Shown here piece after piece: positions 29,138 to 37,860 of a stretch of DNA of 64,000 nt. This DNA is from Bordetella sp. BOR01 (GTDB taxonomy: Bacteria > Pseudomonadota > Gammaproteobacteria > Burkholderiales > Burkholderiaceae_B): positions 124,001 to 188,000 of the forward strand of contig NZ_JAHUWT010000003.1 of the NCBI RefSeq assembly GCF_019218885.1, given 5' to 3'. The notes below the pieces were generated by a model. That model was not told the DNA's origin. It saw nothing but the letters and a program-made list of their open reading frames with translations, and did no database searches. Made by a program: the position numbers and the translations under genes. How positions within the stretch are numbered: the first letter of the stretch is position 1; every line of letters starts with the position of its first letter.

Positions 29138-29142
29138 ATCTC

Positions 29143-30057
29143 TCACCCGCGCGCCGGAAACAGCCCGGCCGGCCGGAACACCAGCACGCCCGCCATGAGC
29201 AGGTAGATGGAAATGGCCGCCAGCGTCGCGGCCAGGCTGGACGCCATGGCCGACGGCATGATCTCGCGCAGCAGCATAGGCAGGAAGGCGCGGCCGGCCG
29301 TATCGACCATACCCACCAGCAATGCCCCCACGAAGGCCCCGCGTATCGACCCGATGCCGCCGATGACAATGCACACCAGCACCAGGATCAGGATCTCTTC
29401 GCCCATGCCGATCTGCACGGCTGTGATCGGCCCCAGCAGGGCGCCGGCCAAGGCCGCCAGCATGGCGCCCAGCGCGAACACGCCCAGGAACAGCAGCGGC
29501 ACCCGCACCCCCATCAGCGTCGCCATCTGCCGGTTCGAGGCGCCGGCACGCACCAGCACCCCGGCACGCGTGCGCGTCACGAACCAGTACAGTCCCACCG
29601 CCACGGCCAGGCCGCAGGCGATGATCATCAAGCGGTAGGCCGGGTACATCAGGTCGGGCAGCAGCCGCACCGGGCCCGACAGCATGGCGGGCATGTTCAG
29701 CATCACGGGCGCGGGGCCCCAGATCATCTTGACCAGGTCATTGGCGATCAAGATGATGGCGTAGGTGCCCAGCACCTGGGCCAGGTGGTCGCGCACCGCC
29801 AGCCTGCGCACCAGCACCAGTTCCAGCACCACGCCGACCAGCCCGGTGGCCAGCGTCGCCACCAGCACGGCGGCGGTGAACGAGCCGGTGCGCTGCATGG
29901 TCTCGGCAGCGACATAGGCGCCCGCCATGTATAGCGAGCCATGCGCCAGGTTCATGATGTCCATGATGCCGAACACCAGGGTCAATCCGGCGGCGATCAA
30001 GAACAGCATCAGTCCGAATTGCAGTCCGTTCAGCAGTTGCTCGACGACCAGCGTCAT
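29143..30057 (-). CDS. Branched-chain amino acid-type ABC transporter permease (LivH family)
   Basis: A 304-residue membrane permease with the LivH blocks LNGLQFGLMLFLIAAGLTLV, FGIMDIMNLAHGSLYMAGAY and VRAGASNRQMATLMGV, and the C-terminal GIGSIRGAFVGALLVGM. ATG at 30057 follows an AGGGGATGGG stretch; an ATG three codons upstream is also possible. It follows the binding-protein gene by 63 bases and pairs with LivM to form the channel. Confidence 0.9.
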   Translation of the reverse strand: MTLVVEQLLNGLQFGLMLFLIAAGLTLVFGIMDIMNLAHGSLYMAGAYVAAETMQRTGSFTAAVLVATLATGLVGVVLELVLVRRLAVRDHLAQVLGTYAIILIANDLVKMIWGPAPVMLNMPAMLSGPVRLLPDLMYPAYRLMIIACGLAVAVGLYWFVTRTRAGVLVRAGASNRQMATLMGVRVPLLFLGVFALGAMLAALAGALLGPITAVQIGMGEEILILVLVCIVIGGIGSIRGAFVGALLVGMVDTAGRAFLPMLLREIMPSAMASSLAATLAAISIYLLMAGVLVFRPAGLFPARG

Positions 30058-30120
30058 GAAACCCATCCCCTGTGCCGCGGACGCGCCAGGGCGGCGCCGG
30101 CCCGCGGGCGGTTTACCTGG

Positions 30121-31287
30121 CTACAGCTTGCACTGCTCCACATAGACGTCCTGGTAGCTGTCGAACACCTTGCCCACCAGCTTGTTGGTGATCCGGCCGT
30201 CGCCGTCTTTCTCGATGACGCGCAGGTAATAGGCTTGGATCGGATAGTGGTTCTTGCCGTAGGTGAACTTGCCGCGCACCGAGGGGAAGTCGGCCTTGGC
30301 CAGCGCCTGCACCACGGCTTCGCGATCGGAGACCTTGCCGCCGGCCTGCTTGACCGCGGCATCCATCGCCATGACCACGTCGTAGGCCTGGGCGGCATAC
30401 ACCGACGGATAGCGCCCGCCATATTCCTTGCGGAAGGCCTGCACGAACTGCTTGTTCTGCGGCACATCGAGGTCATGCGCCCACTGCGCGGTGTTGTACA
30501 TGCCCAGCATGGGCTCGCCCACCGCCTGGATCACGTCTTCGTCGGCCGAGAAGCCCGGGCCGATGAGCTTGACGCTTTGCGACAGCCCGGTGGATACGAA
30601 CTGCTTGATGAAGTTGATGCCCATGCCACCCGGCAGGAAGATGAACACGGCGTCGGGCTTGGCGGCGCGGATCTGCGCCAGTTCGGCGGCGTAGTCGATC
30701 TGCCCCAGCTTGGTGTAGACCTCTTCGGCCACGTCGGCCTTGTAGCCGCGCTTGAAGCCCGTCAGGGCATCCTTGCCGGCCGGATAGTCGGGCGCCATGA
30801 TCAGCACCTTCTTGAAGCCGCGGTCGGCCGCGACCTTGCCGGCCGCCTCGTGAAAGGCGTCGTTCTGGTAGGACGTGCCGAACCAATAAGGGTTGCAGCG
30901 CTCGCCGGCATACTGGCTGGGGCCGGGGTTGTTCGACAGGTACGGCACCTTGGCGGCAAACAGCGCGGGGCCCACGGCCAGCGCCACGTTCGAGCCGATG
31001 GGGCCGGTGAAGAAATCGATCTTGTCGCGCTGGATGTAGCGCGTGACCAGTTGCCGCGCCTGGTCGGGGTTGCCGCCCATGTCGGTTTGCAGGAACTCGG
31101 CGGGTTGGCCGCCCAGCTTGCCGCCGAGCTGCTTGATGGCCAGGTTGAAGCCGTCGCGCGCCTCGGCGCCCAGCGCCGAAAACGGGCCCGATATATCATT
31201 GGCAATGCCGACCTTGATGGGATCGGCCCATGACAGCGCGGGCACCAATGCGGCGGCCGCCACCAAAGAAGTCAGGAAACGCATCAT
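30121..31287 (-). CDS. ABC transporter periplasmic substrate-binding protein (LivK/HmdB-like)
   Basis: A 388-residue periplasmic receptor. The signal peptide MMRFLTSLVAAAALVPALSWA is followed by DPIKVGIANDISGPFSALG, the standard start of type I LIV-binding proteins. AAGGAGCTTC precedes two adjacent ATGs (31287 and 31284). It is the first gene of the transporter operon and lies 120 bases downstream of the second operator candidate. The nearby pathway suggests anthranilate or a related aromatic acid as ligand rather than a branched-chain amino acid. Confidence 0.9.
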   Translation of the reverse strand: MMRFLTSLVAAAALVPALSWADPIKVGIANDISGPFSALGAEARDGFNLAIKQLGGKLGGQPAEFLQTDMGGNPDQARQLVTRYIQRDKIDFFTGPIGSNVALAVGPALFAAKVPYLSNNPGPSQYAGERCNPYWFGTSYQNDAFHEAAGKVAADRGFKKVLIMAPDYPAGKDALTGFKRGYKADVAEEVYTKLGQIDYAAELAQIRAAKPDAVFIFLPGGMGINFIKQFVSTGLSQSVKLIGPGFSADEDVIQAVGEPMLGMYNTAQWAHDLDVPQNKQFVQAFRKEYGGRYPSVYAAQAYDVVMAMDAAVKQAGGKVSDREAVVQALAKADFPSVRGKFTYGKNHYPIQAYYLRVIEKDGDGRITNKLVGKVFDSYQDVYVEQCKL

Positions 31288-31406
31288 GAAGCTCCTTGCG
31301 CGTGGCGCGCGGCGGATGTTTTTATGGAATATTGCGAATTCGGATGCTTCTGCCATCAACCGGCCCGGCATCGCCCGGACAATGCGGCAAGGGCTGGCGT
31401 GCCGCA

Positions 31407-31424
31407 TAGTTTAGGTTTAAAGTA
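31407..31424. promoter_or_regulatory. Candidate MarR-family operator, copy 2
   Basis: TAGTTTAGGTTTAAAGTA has the near-perfect palindrome TAGTTTA-GGTT-TAAAGTA and shares its first 12 bases with the site at 26139. It lies in the divergent gap between the ABC-transporter operon (minus strand) and the esterase-marR pair (plus strand), 53 bases from the esterase start. It could therefore govern both directions, including the regulator itself. Confidence 0.65.
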
Positions 31425-31476
31425 TTCGGCAAGACAAGCCTAGGGTTTTCCAGGGTCTTCCACCGCCAGCCACGCC

Positions 31477-32379
31477 ATGCCCGCCCTTTATCGCCAATAC
31501 GATCGCGCCGCACTGGATGTGCAATACAACGCGCGCGCCACCGTACCCGACATCCGCCCCATCCTGGCGCAGTACGCGCAGCAAAGCCAGGCCGCGCGCG
31601 CTACGCTGCCGTGTGTGGCCAACATGGCCTACGGCGACCACCCCGACGAACTCCTGGACATCTTCCCGGCAGCGCCGCCGGCCGCGCTGCCTGCGGCCGG
31701 CGCGCCCGTGTTCGTGTATATCCACGGCGGCTACTGGCGGCTGCTGTCGAAGGACGACTCCTGCAACATGGCACCGGCCTTCACGCGGGCCGGCGCGGTC
31801 GTGGTGGCGCTGAACTACTCGCTGGCCCCGGCCGTGACGCTGGACCGCATCGTCGACCAGAACCGTCGCGCGCTGGCGTGGGTGTACCGGCACATTGCCC
31901 GCCATGGCGGCGACCCGGCGCGCATCCATATCGCCGGCAGTTCGGCCGGCGGCCACCTGGTGGGCATGCTGCTGGCCGGGGGCTGGCACGATCGATACGG
32001 CGTGCCGCCCGACGTGGTGGCGGGCGCCGCGCCGCTGTCGGGCCTGTACGACCTGCGCCCGCTGGTGCACACGCACATCAACGAATGGATGCAGCTCAGC
32101 GCGGCCGACGCCGAGCGCAACAGCCCGGCACTGCTGCCGCCCGGCTCGGCCTGCCCCCTGCTGGCCAGCTATGGCGCCAACGAAACCGATGAATTCAAGC
32201 GCCAGACCGACGACTACCTGCAAGCCTGGCTCGACCGCGGCCTGCCCGCCCGCCACGTACCCATGCCCGGCACCAACCACTACGACATCGTGCTTACGCT
32301 GAACGACCCCGCCAGCCCGCTGACGCGCGCCATTTTCGACCAAATGGGCCTGGCCGGCAGCGGCCGGCCCGCCTGCTGA
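31477..32379 (+). CDS. Alpha/beta hydrolase, arylformamidase-like
   Basis: A 300-residue hydrolase with the oxyanion motif HGGYW (residues 83-87), nucleophile Ser156 in GSSAGG and a catalytic His near the end in PGTNHYDIV. HGGYW is characteristic of the AFMID-type kynurenine formamidases. Deformylation of N-formylkynurenine or N-formylanthranilate would feed 2-aminobenzoate into the adjacent CoA route, which fits well. That substrate is inference; a general carboxylesterase is the alternative. It starts opposite the transporter operon and is followed after 11 bases by marR, so the two are probably co-transcribed. Confidence 0.82.
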   Translation: MPALYRQYDRAALDVQYNARATVPDIRPILAQYAQQSQAARATLPCVANMAYGDHPDELLDIFPAAPPAALPAAGAPVFVYIHGGYWRLLSKDDSCNMAPAFTRAGAVVVALNYSLAPAVTLDRIVDQNRRALAWVYRHIARHGGDPARIHIAGSSAGGHLVGMLLAGGWHDRYGVPPDVVAGAAPLSGLYDLRPLVHTHINEWMQLSAADAERNSPALLPPGSACPLLASYGANETDEFKRQTDDYLQAWLDRGLPARHVPMPGTNHYDIVLTLNDPASPLTRAIFDQMGLAGSGRPAC

Positions 32380-32390
32380 ATCCCGCCCCC

Positions 32391-32879
32391 ATGATCGACG
32401 CTCCCGACCTGGAAACCCGCGCCGCGCCCGACGACCACCAGGCGCTGCGCCTGTGGCTGCGCATGCTGACCTGCTGCAACCTGATCGAATCCGAGATCCG
32501 CGGCCGCCTGCGCACCGAATTCGACACGACCCTGCCCCGTTTCGACCTGATGGCGCAACTGCAGCGCGCGCCCAAGGGCATGAAGATGGGCGAACTGTCG
32601 CGCCGCATGATGGTGACCAACGGCAATATCACGGGCATCACCGACCAGCTCGAAAAAGAAGGGTTGGTGATGCGGACCAAGATGGAGACCGACCGGCGCA
32701 GTTCGGTGCTGAAGCTGACGCCACAGGGGCGCCGGGTCTTCACCCGCATGGCGCGGGCCCACGAAGGCTGGGTCAAGCGCATGTTCAACGACCTGCCGGA
32801 AGCCAGCCGCGACGCGCTGTACCAGGCGCTGGGGGAGCTGAAGCTGCAGGTGGTGGCAGCGCGGGGCAGCGGGCGCTGA
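32391..32879 (+). CDS. MarR-family transcriptional regulator
   Basis: A 162-residue dimeric winged-helix regulator. The DNA-binding core includes FDLMAQLQRAPKGMKMGELS, then RRMMVTNGNITGITDQLEKE and the wing VMRTKMETDRRSSVLKLT. MarR proteins of aromatic degradation loci often respond to the aryl-CoA thioester. It is the only regulator in the 18-33 kb locus, so it is the best candidate to bind the two palindromes at 26139 and 31407. A decayed fragment of a very similar gene lies 269 bases downstream. Confidence 0.9.
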   Translation: MIDAPDLETRAAPDDHQALRLWLRMLTCCNLIESEIRGRLRTEFDTTLPRFDLMAQLQRAPKGMKMGELSRRMMVTNGNITGITDQLEKEGLVMRTKMETDRRSSVLKLTPQGRRVFTRMARAHEGWVKRMFNDLPEASRDALYQALGELKLQVVAARGSGR

Positions 32880-32943
32880 ACATCTGCCCCGGAGTTCTAG
32901 GGGATGGTTTTGCATTCTTGCGCCGTCACGCGTCGCTCGGGTG

Positions 32944-33038
32944 GGCGGTGGCGGCGAACGTGCGTCGGGCTCGGGCGCATGCCGGCGCCCTCGGCCTGCT
33001 ACGCAGGCTGCCCCGCCGCCCGACACGCCGCCACCGCC
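32944..33038 (-). repeat. Long hairpin element, left copy (variable stem, conserved loop core)
   Basis: A 13-base perfect stem (GGCGGTGGCGGCG at 32944-32956, complement at 33026-33038) encloses a loop holding a 56-base core (32963-33018). That core is present, inverted and nearly unchanged, at 39484-39540, while the stem sequence is quite different there. It is non-coding and lies between marR and the low-G+C segment. Its function is unknown. Confidence 0.75.
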
Positions 33039-33060
33039 TGCCCCAGCGCCACGGGACTGC

Positions 33061-33146
33061 GTTGGTGTCAGTTCGAGCCGTCATCCAGGCGTCTGACTCC
33101 CGCAGGGTGTCAGACACCAAAGTGTGCGCAGGCTGTCTCAAAATAG
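33061..33146 (-). repeat. REP-like two-palindrome element, copy A (partial, inverted)
   Basis: It contains a GTCTGAC...GTCAGAC palindrome and the linker GCAGGCTGTCTCAAAATAG, matching the reverse complement of the element at 39318-39413. The second palindrome is missing on the right side, where the marR remnant begins directly. The GGTGTCAGTTCGAGCC fragment at its left is a degenerate half. It is the least intact of the four copies. Confidence 0.7.
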
Positions 33147-33147
33147 A

Positions 33148-33249
33148 ATGGGCAAGCTGTCGCGCCGCATGAGGTGACCAACGGCAATATCACGGACATC
33201 ACCGACCACAACGATCTACCTGAGACCAGTCGCGATGCGTTGTACGCTC
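33148..33249 (+). pseudogene. marR remnant (duplicated fragment)
   Basis: Bases 33148-33208 match the intact marR gene (32587-32648) closely, with a 2-base deletion in the MMVTN codons. Bases 33209-33249 then match marR positions 32786-32825, skipping about 137 bases. The fragment has no start codon, is frameshifted and internally deleted, so it is a relic of a second marR copy. It sits at the junction of the repeat block and the low-G+C segment, marking an old rearrangement point. Confidence 0.8.
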
Positions 33250-33261
33250 GTACAGCGGCTT

Positions 33262-34446
33262 CTATTTCAATTGGACGAAAAACTCGCGAATATCGTGGGC
33301 CAACGCGTCCGACGCTTCCAAGGCCGGAAAATGCCCGGCATTCGGCATCGTGGTCCAACGTTGTATGTTGCCGTATAGCGTTTCGGCGATTGAACGAGGC
33401 GGACTGAATGTCTCTTTCGGAAACTCCGCATAAGCTGTCGGCACATTCATGGTAGCGCCGTCCGGAACGATCCACGGCTCGTGATGGCGCCCGTAATACG
33501 GCCAGAAGGTCGAACCGATGGCGCCGGTGATCCAGTACATCATGATATTGGTCAGCAGCACGTCGCGGCCGAAATGGGCGTCGACGTCGCCGCCACAATC
33601 GCTCCAGGTTCGAAATTTCTCGATGATCCACGCAGCCAGGCCGGCCGGCGAGTCCGTCAGCGCATAAGCCAATGTCTGCGGTTTGGTGCCCATGATGTCT
33701 GAATATCCGGCCTCATCCTTTAGAAAATCGGCAACCTGTCGATAAAAGCGACTCTCTTCAGGCGTTCGAGGTGCTGGTGCGGACGGCTTTCGAGGCATAG
33801 CCAATCGAGTGATATGGATTCCTCGCAAATGTTCGGGATACACATAGCCAAGACGAGTGGCGATGAAGGCGCCCCAGTCGTATCCATGCGCGGCAAACTC
33901 GGCGTAGCCAAGTACGTCGACCATTAGCGTCTTCAGGCTGTCCGCGATCTCGTTCAACCCGAACCGCGGCTGATCAGGTTCATAGGAAAAACCGTAGCCG
34001 GGAATCGAAGGCACGACCACCGTAAACGCATCCTCGGCACGACCACCGAATCGTGACGGATGCGTCAAACGCGGAATGAGTTGATGATATCCGTAAAACG
34101 AATCAGGCCATCCGTGCGTCAACAGCAACGCGCGAGGGTTCTCTCCTTCGCCGATTTCGTGAATATAGTGGAGCTTGATTCCGGCAATGCCCGCTTTGTA
34201 ATGGCTGAATTCGTTCAGGCGTCTTTCCTGCACTCTCCAGTCATATTCGTCCCTCCAATAGGAACAAAGTGACTTGAGATAGGCAATGTCGGTGCCAAAT
34301 AACCACCGCTCGCCGGGAATCTGATCCGGCCAGCGAGTTCGCGCCAGACTTTCGCGCAAATAGCGCAGGTCGTCTTCCGCAATAGCAATATGAAATGATT
34401 CGGGAGGCTTGCCGTCCCAGGTCGTGTCAGGTGGTGTCGTGTTCAT
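33262..34446 (-). CDS. Epoxide hydrolase (EHN-domain alpha/beta hydrolase)
   Basis: A 394-residue protein with the N-terminal EHN domain (PPESFHIAIAEDDLRYLRESL) followed by an alpha/beta hydrolase domain. The oxyanion loop is LLTHGWPDSFYGY, the nucleophile Asp sits in AAHGYDWGAFIATRLGY, and the catalytic His in NAGHFPALEASD. It would open an epoxide through an ester intermediate; the substrate is unknown. ATG at 34446 is preferred over a TTG 13 codons upstream. It is divergent from the LysR gene, with a 25-base palindrome between them. Confidence 0.87.
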   Translation of the reverse strand: MNTTPPDTTWDGKPPESFHIAIAEDDLRYLRESLARTRWPDQIPGERWLFGTDIAYLKSLCSYWRDEYDWRVQERRLNEFSHYKAGIAGIKLHYIHEIGEGENPRALLLTHGWPDSFYGYHQLIPRLTHPSRFGGRAEDAFTVVVPSIPGYGFSYEPDQPRFGLNEIADSLKTLMVDVLGYAEFAAHGYDWGAFIATRLGYVYPEHLRGIHITRLAMPRKPSAPAPRTPEESRFYRQVADFLKDEAGYSDIMGTKPQTLAYALTDSPAGLAAWIIEKFRTWSDCGGDVDAHFGRDVLLTNIMMYWITGAIGSTFWPYYGRHHEPWIVPDGATMNVPTAYAEFPKETFSPPRSIAETLYGNIQRWTTMPNAGHFPALEASDALAHDIREFFVQLK

Positions 34447-34566
34447 CTCGATAATCTGCCGATGCAGTTCGGCGTTGTTGCACAAACTCGGCCGCTGCCT
34501 GCGCTAACGCCTCCGGCCGTCTCCGCTGTGTATCTTGCCGCATATCCGTTCGGCGATGTTGCCAAT

Positions 34567-34591
34567 ATATTGCATAGCAGCTATGCAATAT
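34567..34591. promoter_or_regulatory. LysR operator candidate (25-base perfect palindrome)
   Basis: A perfect 11+3+11 inverted repeat (arm ATATTGCATAG, centre CAG) lies in the divergent gap between the epoxide hydrolase and the LysR gene. It is 67 bases from the LysR start and 121 bases from the epoxide hydrolase start. Its symmetry and position make it the likely binding site of that LysR protein, serving both promoters. Confidence 0.65.
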
Positions 34592-34657
34592 GTTTAATCC
34601 GGCAATTTGCCCGGCGCTATCATGGATGCATGACTAACGGTGTGACGCACTTTGCCC

Positions 34658-35584
34658 ATGAACTCCGATGATCTCGTCCTGTTTCTTCGCGCGGCAAAAG
34701 CCGGCAGCCTTACCAAAGCATCGATGGAAACGGCGACTTCCCAGCCCGCATTGAGCCGGCGCATTTCGGCGTTGGAGCAGGAGTTGGGGGCACGGCTCTT
34801 TCACCGTTCCGGGCGGGGATTGGAGTTGACGCAAATCGGGCAAGACCTGTTGCAGCATGCGATGGCAGTCGATCGCATCCTGGAGGAAGCCGCTGCGGAC
34901 ATGGCCCTGAAAGTGCGTGGTGGGCCATCCCGCGTTGTCGTGGCGGCGCAACCCTCTATCGCCAGGATGCTCTTCGGGCCGATCTCCAAGAATCTGATCA
35001 AAGATTACCCAGGAATTCGCATCTCCCTGCGAGAAGGCCTGGAAGGACAAGTTAACAGCTGGTTGGCCGATGGAAGCATCGATCTCGCCGTGATTTACCT
35101 GACCGAGGCTCAGCGCCATCTTGAGTCGGATACCGTGATCCGGGAGCGTCTTAGTTTTGTCGCGCCAAAGAGCTTCGATTTGCCGAATGGACCGTTTCCG
35201 ATAGAGAGACTCCCCGACGTTCCGCTCGTGTTGCCAGGCCCAACGCATGGGCAGCGCATACTTGCGGAAGAACTTTGCGCACGATCCGGCAGGCTGCCGC
35301 GTATCAGCATAGAATGCGATGCCTCGTCGAATGTCGTGAAGCAACTCGTCATCGAAGAGTGCGGATGTGCGCTCTTACCGCTCGCGTCGGTGGCCGCCGA
35401 ATTGCGGCAAGGGCTGCTCCAGGCTGTGCCGTTGGGCAATCCTAACGTCATGCGCGATATAGCAATTGCTACCTCCCTGAACCGTCCACCCCTGGTTGCG
35501 CGTCGCGAGGTCGCACAAGCATTCCGTCTTGAGATCCGCAGGCTGGTTTCCGATGGGCTATGGCTTGACGCAGCCATGCCCTGA
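34658..35584 (+). CDS. LysR-family transcriptional regulator
   Basis: A 308-residue regulator with the winged helix in the first 60 residues (DDLVLFLRAAKAGSLTKASM, SQPALSRRISALEQELGARL) and a periplasmic-binding-like effector domain. ATG at 34658 is chosen over an in-frame TTG two codons upstream. It lies between the epoxide hydrolase (divergent) and the cupin-ABM-AKR-MFS run (same strand). It probably controls both through sites at 34567-34591 and 35670-35684. Confidence 0.87.
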   Translation: MNSDDLVLFLRAAKAGSLTKASMETATSQPALSRRISALEQELGARLFHRSGRGLELTQIGQDLLQHAMAVDRILEEAAADMALKVRGGPSRVVVAAQPSIARMLFGPISKNLIKDYPGIRISLREGLEGQVNSWLADGSIDLAVIYLTEAQRHLESDTVIRERLSFVAPKSFDLPNGPFPIERLPDVPLVLPGPTHGQRILAEELCARSGRLPRISIECDASSNVVKQLVIEECGCALLPLASVAAELRQGLLQAVPLGNPNVMRDIAIATSLNRPPLVARREVAQAFRLEIRRLVSDGLWLDAAMP

Positions 35585-35669
35585 CAAGCGGCCGCTCTGC
35601 CATCGAAAAAGCCAAGGTCGAGGGGCCGTTTCACCATTGGCGATGGCGAGTCCTGGTGTTCTTGTATAC

Positions 35670-35684
35670 CTGCTATGCAGATTG
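35670..35684. promoter_or_regulatory. Second LysR site candidate upstream of the cupin gene
   Basis: CTGCTATGCAGATTG shares the core GCTATGCA-AT with the right arm of the 25-base palindrome at 34567-34591 and contains the small palindrome CTGC-TAT-GCAG. It lies about 100 bases upstream of the cupin start, where an activator site would be expected. Confidence 0.45.
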
Positions 35685-35785
35685 TTTCTAGCTATCGGCG
35701 GTGCTTCAGAGGCAATATAGATGCGAGACAACGGAGGCGATGCCTACCGGGTTCCCTCAGCATATCCGCAATAGGACAAGAAGCC

Positions 35786-36196
35786 ATGAGCGAGAACACC
35801 GACGAGACAATTCAGCAGAAATTCCCGATGCGTCTGGATCTGCTGTCTACCGTCGTAGATAGCCAGAATGTTGAATGGCGCCCGACGCGCTACCCGGGCG
35901 TCGAGTTCAAGCTCCTGTTCGAGGACAAGGAAAGCGGACTCTTCACCGGCCTTTTCCGCTGGGCCCCCGGCGCGGAGCTTCCTTACCATGAGCACGTGGA
36001 AGTAGAACAAACATACATTCTCGAAGGTACTCTCGAAGACCATGAAGGCGCCATCGCGCCGGGGATGTTCGCCGCGCGCCCGGGCGGAAGCCGCCATATC
36101 GCTCGCTCCCCGAACGGCTGCCTGCACATCAGTTTTTTCCTGAAGCCGAACCTCTTTTTCTCGGTAGACGGAAGCGCAAAGCCGTTCGAACGCTAA
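35786..36196 (+). CDS. Cupin domain protein (ChrR-like)
   Basis: A 136-residue single-domain cupin. The first cupin motif reads ELPYHEHVEVEQTYILEG, giving His, His and Glu metal ligands, and the second has GGSRHIARS with the last His. It resembles the cupin part of ChrR-type proteins but lacks an anti-sigma zinc domain, so an enzymatic role such as a small dioxygenase or isomerase is as likely. It is the first gene of the island's plus-strand operon. Confidence 0.8.
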   Translation: MSENTDETIQQKFPMRLDLLSTVVDSQNVEWRPTRYPGVEFKLLFEDKESGLFTGLFRWAPGAELPYHEHVEVEQTYILEGTLEDHEGAIAPGMFAARPGGSRHIARSPNGCLHISFFLKPNLFFSVDGSAKPFER

Positions 36197-36345
36197 GGCT
36201 CAGTCATCCACTCAAGGCTTGACGACCTTCGCTGCCGCGAAGGCCGCGGGGAAAGTCGCGCCTGCGCATTCCCAGGCAAACGATAAAGAGATATTCGCGC
36301 CCGGTGCCGCCCAGGCATTGTCCCGACATTTCCTGGAGGGAAGAA

Positions 36346-36663
36346 ATGAGCAAGTATGTCGTTATGGCCGATTTTGAAATTCTTCCGGACGGCATCGAAC
36401 GATTTGTCGAGTACATCAAGATTCATGCGCAGAACTCGAGAAACGAGGAGCCTGGCTGCCGGGCGTTCGAGGTATGCCAGGACCCCGGGCAACTCAATCT
36501 CTTCTCTCTGTACGAGGTCTATGACGACGCGGATGCGTATCGACACCATCGTGCGATGCCCAGTTATGGCGAATTCATGATGCGGGCATCCCCTTTGATA
36601 ATCCGGCACGAGGGCAGCCTCTTCAAGAATCGGCGTGTACTGCGGCGAATTTCACCGGAATGA
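36346..36663 (+). CDS. ABM-domain protein (putative quinol monooxygenase, YgiN-like)
   Basis: A 105-residue dimeric ferredoxin-like barrel of the antibiotic-biosynthesis-monooxygenase family. The typical EEPGCRAFEVCQDPGQLNLF and EVYDDADAYRHHRAM stretches are present. A strong GGAGGGAAGAA ribosome-binding site precedes the ATG. The gene is 149 bases after the cupin, and its stop overlaps the upstream open part of the aldo/keto reductase frame. Family members act on quinols or phenols without cofactor, or are non-enzymatic. Confidence 0.82.
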   Translation: MSKYVVMADFEILPDGIERFVEYIKIHAQNSRNEEPGCRAFEVCQDPGQLNLFSLYEVYDDADAYRHHRAMPSYGEFMMRASPLIIRHEGSLFKNRRVLRRISPE

Positions 36664-36725
36664 GTAGTCCTTGCCGGATGGCGGCTTTCGCAGCCATCCG
36701 GCAACTTGAACATTGGAGCATTGGC

Positions 36726-37739
36726 ATGGCTTATTCATGCAAACACACCCGACGCATGGCCCGCCGGCCGGTCGACATTCCCGTTCTAGGATTCGGCCTG
36801 GCGTCGATCGGCGGCCTGCTGGGCGCAACATCGGAACAGGATTCCAGCGCATCGATCGAACGCGCGTGGGATCTGGGAATCAGGCATTTCGATACGGCGC
36901 CGCAATACGGCTCCGGCTTGGCTGAACATAGACTCGGGCACGCGCTTCGTGATAAGCCTCGCGCCGACTGGCTCTTGTCGACCAAAGTCGGGCGTGTCTT
37001 GCGCCCGCGTCGGCTCGGCAATCCTCCGTCAACACTTTGGGAAAACCCTCTCCCGTTCGAAGTTGAGTTCGATTATTCCTACGATGCGACCATGCGCTCT
37101 TTGGAAGATTCGATGCAGCGCTTGGGGACGGATGTTATCGACCTGGTTCTTATTCACGACGTAAGCGTCAAATGGCAAGGCACGCAGGTCGGACGCCGCT
37201 TCAAGGAGGCTATGAGCGGAGCGCACAAAGCACTGGACCAGTTGCGAGCGAGCGGCTTTATCCAGGCCTTCGGGATCGGGCTGAATGACACCCTAACTGC
37301 GACACAGTTCGTCGAAGAGGGTGACCTCGACTTCGTGATGATTGCCGGCAAATACACACTGCTTGACGCGTCCGCGAATGAAACCCTGATACCGGCATGC
37401 GAAAAGAAAAGCGTGGGAATCATGATGGCCGGGCCATTCAACTCGGGCATCCTCGCGACGGGTTCGCAAAGCGCGGCATATTTTCAGCAAGCGCAGGCAA
37501 AGCAAGATGTCATCGAAAAGGTCAAGCGACTCGAATTGATTTGCGCGAATCACGATATCCCCGTGCAGGCCGCGGCCCTGCAATTCCCGCTGGCACATCC
37601 GATGGTCCTGTCTGTCGTTACAGGGTTTCGCACCGCTCATCAGGTCGACCAGGCTGAACGCTGGCTTCGGACCGAGATTCCTGACGCTTTTTGGGCGGAG
37701 CTGAGCGCCGCAGCGCTCGATCCCGCCGAGGCAGCTTGA
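36726..37739 (+). CDS. Aldo/keto reductase
   Basis: A 337-residue NAD(P)-dependent TIM-barrel oxidoreductase. Catalytic residues are seen in GIRHFDTAPQYGSGLAEHRL (Asp and Tyr), LLSTKVGR (Lys) and DLVLIHDV (His). The form resembles the D-threo-aldose/L-fucose 1-dehydrogenase and pyridoxal dehydrogenase branch. ATG at 36726 follows TTGGAGC; 22 extra upstream in-frame codons were rejected because they overlap the spacer and have no ribosome-binding site. Confidence 0.87.
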   Translation: MAYSCKHTRRMARRPVDIPVLGFGLASIGGLLGATSEQDSSASIERAWDLGIRHFDTAPQYGSGLAEHRLGHALRDKPRADWLLSTKVGRVLRPRRLGNPPSTLWENPLPFEVEFDYSYDATMRSLEDSMQRLGTDVIDLVLIHDVSVKWQGTQVGRRFKEAMSGAHKALDQLRASGFIQAFGIGLNDTLTATQFVEEGDLDFVMIAGKYTLLDASANETLIPACEKKSVGIMMAGPFNSGILATGSQSAAYFQQAQAKQDVIEKVKRLELICANHDIPVQAAALQFPLAHPMVLSVVTGFRTAHQVDQAERWLRTEIPDAFWAELSAAALDPAEAA

Positions 37740-37860
37740 CGTTCATGTGTTCGGCCAAAGGCGCTGCTCCGCTGCGGAGCGCGCAAGAACTCGCTGCTGA
37801 AGACAGCCGTCGATGACGCATTTATCAAAACGCGAATATCAGGTTCGCAAGGAGACTCGT

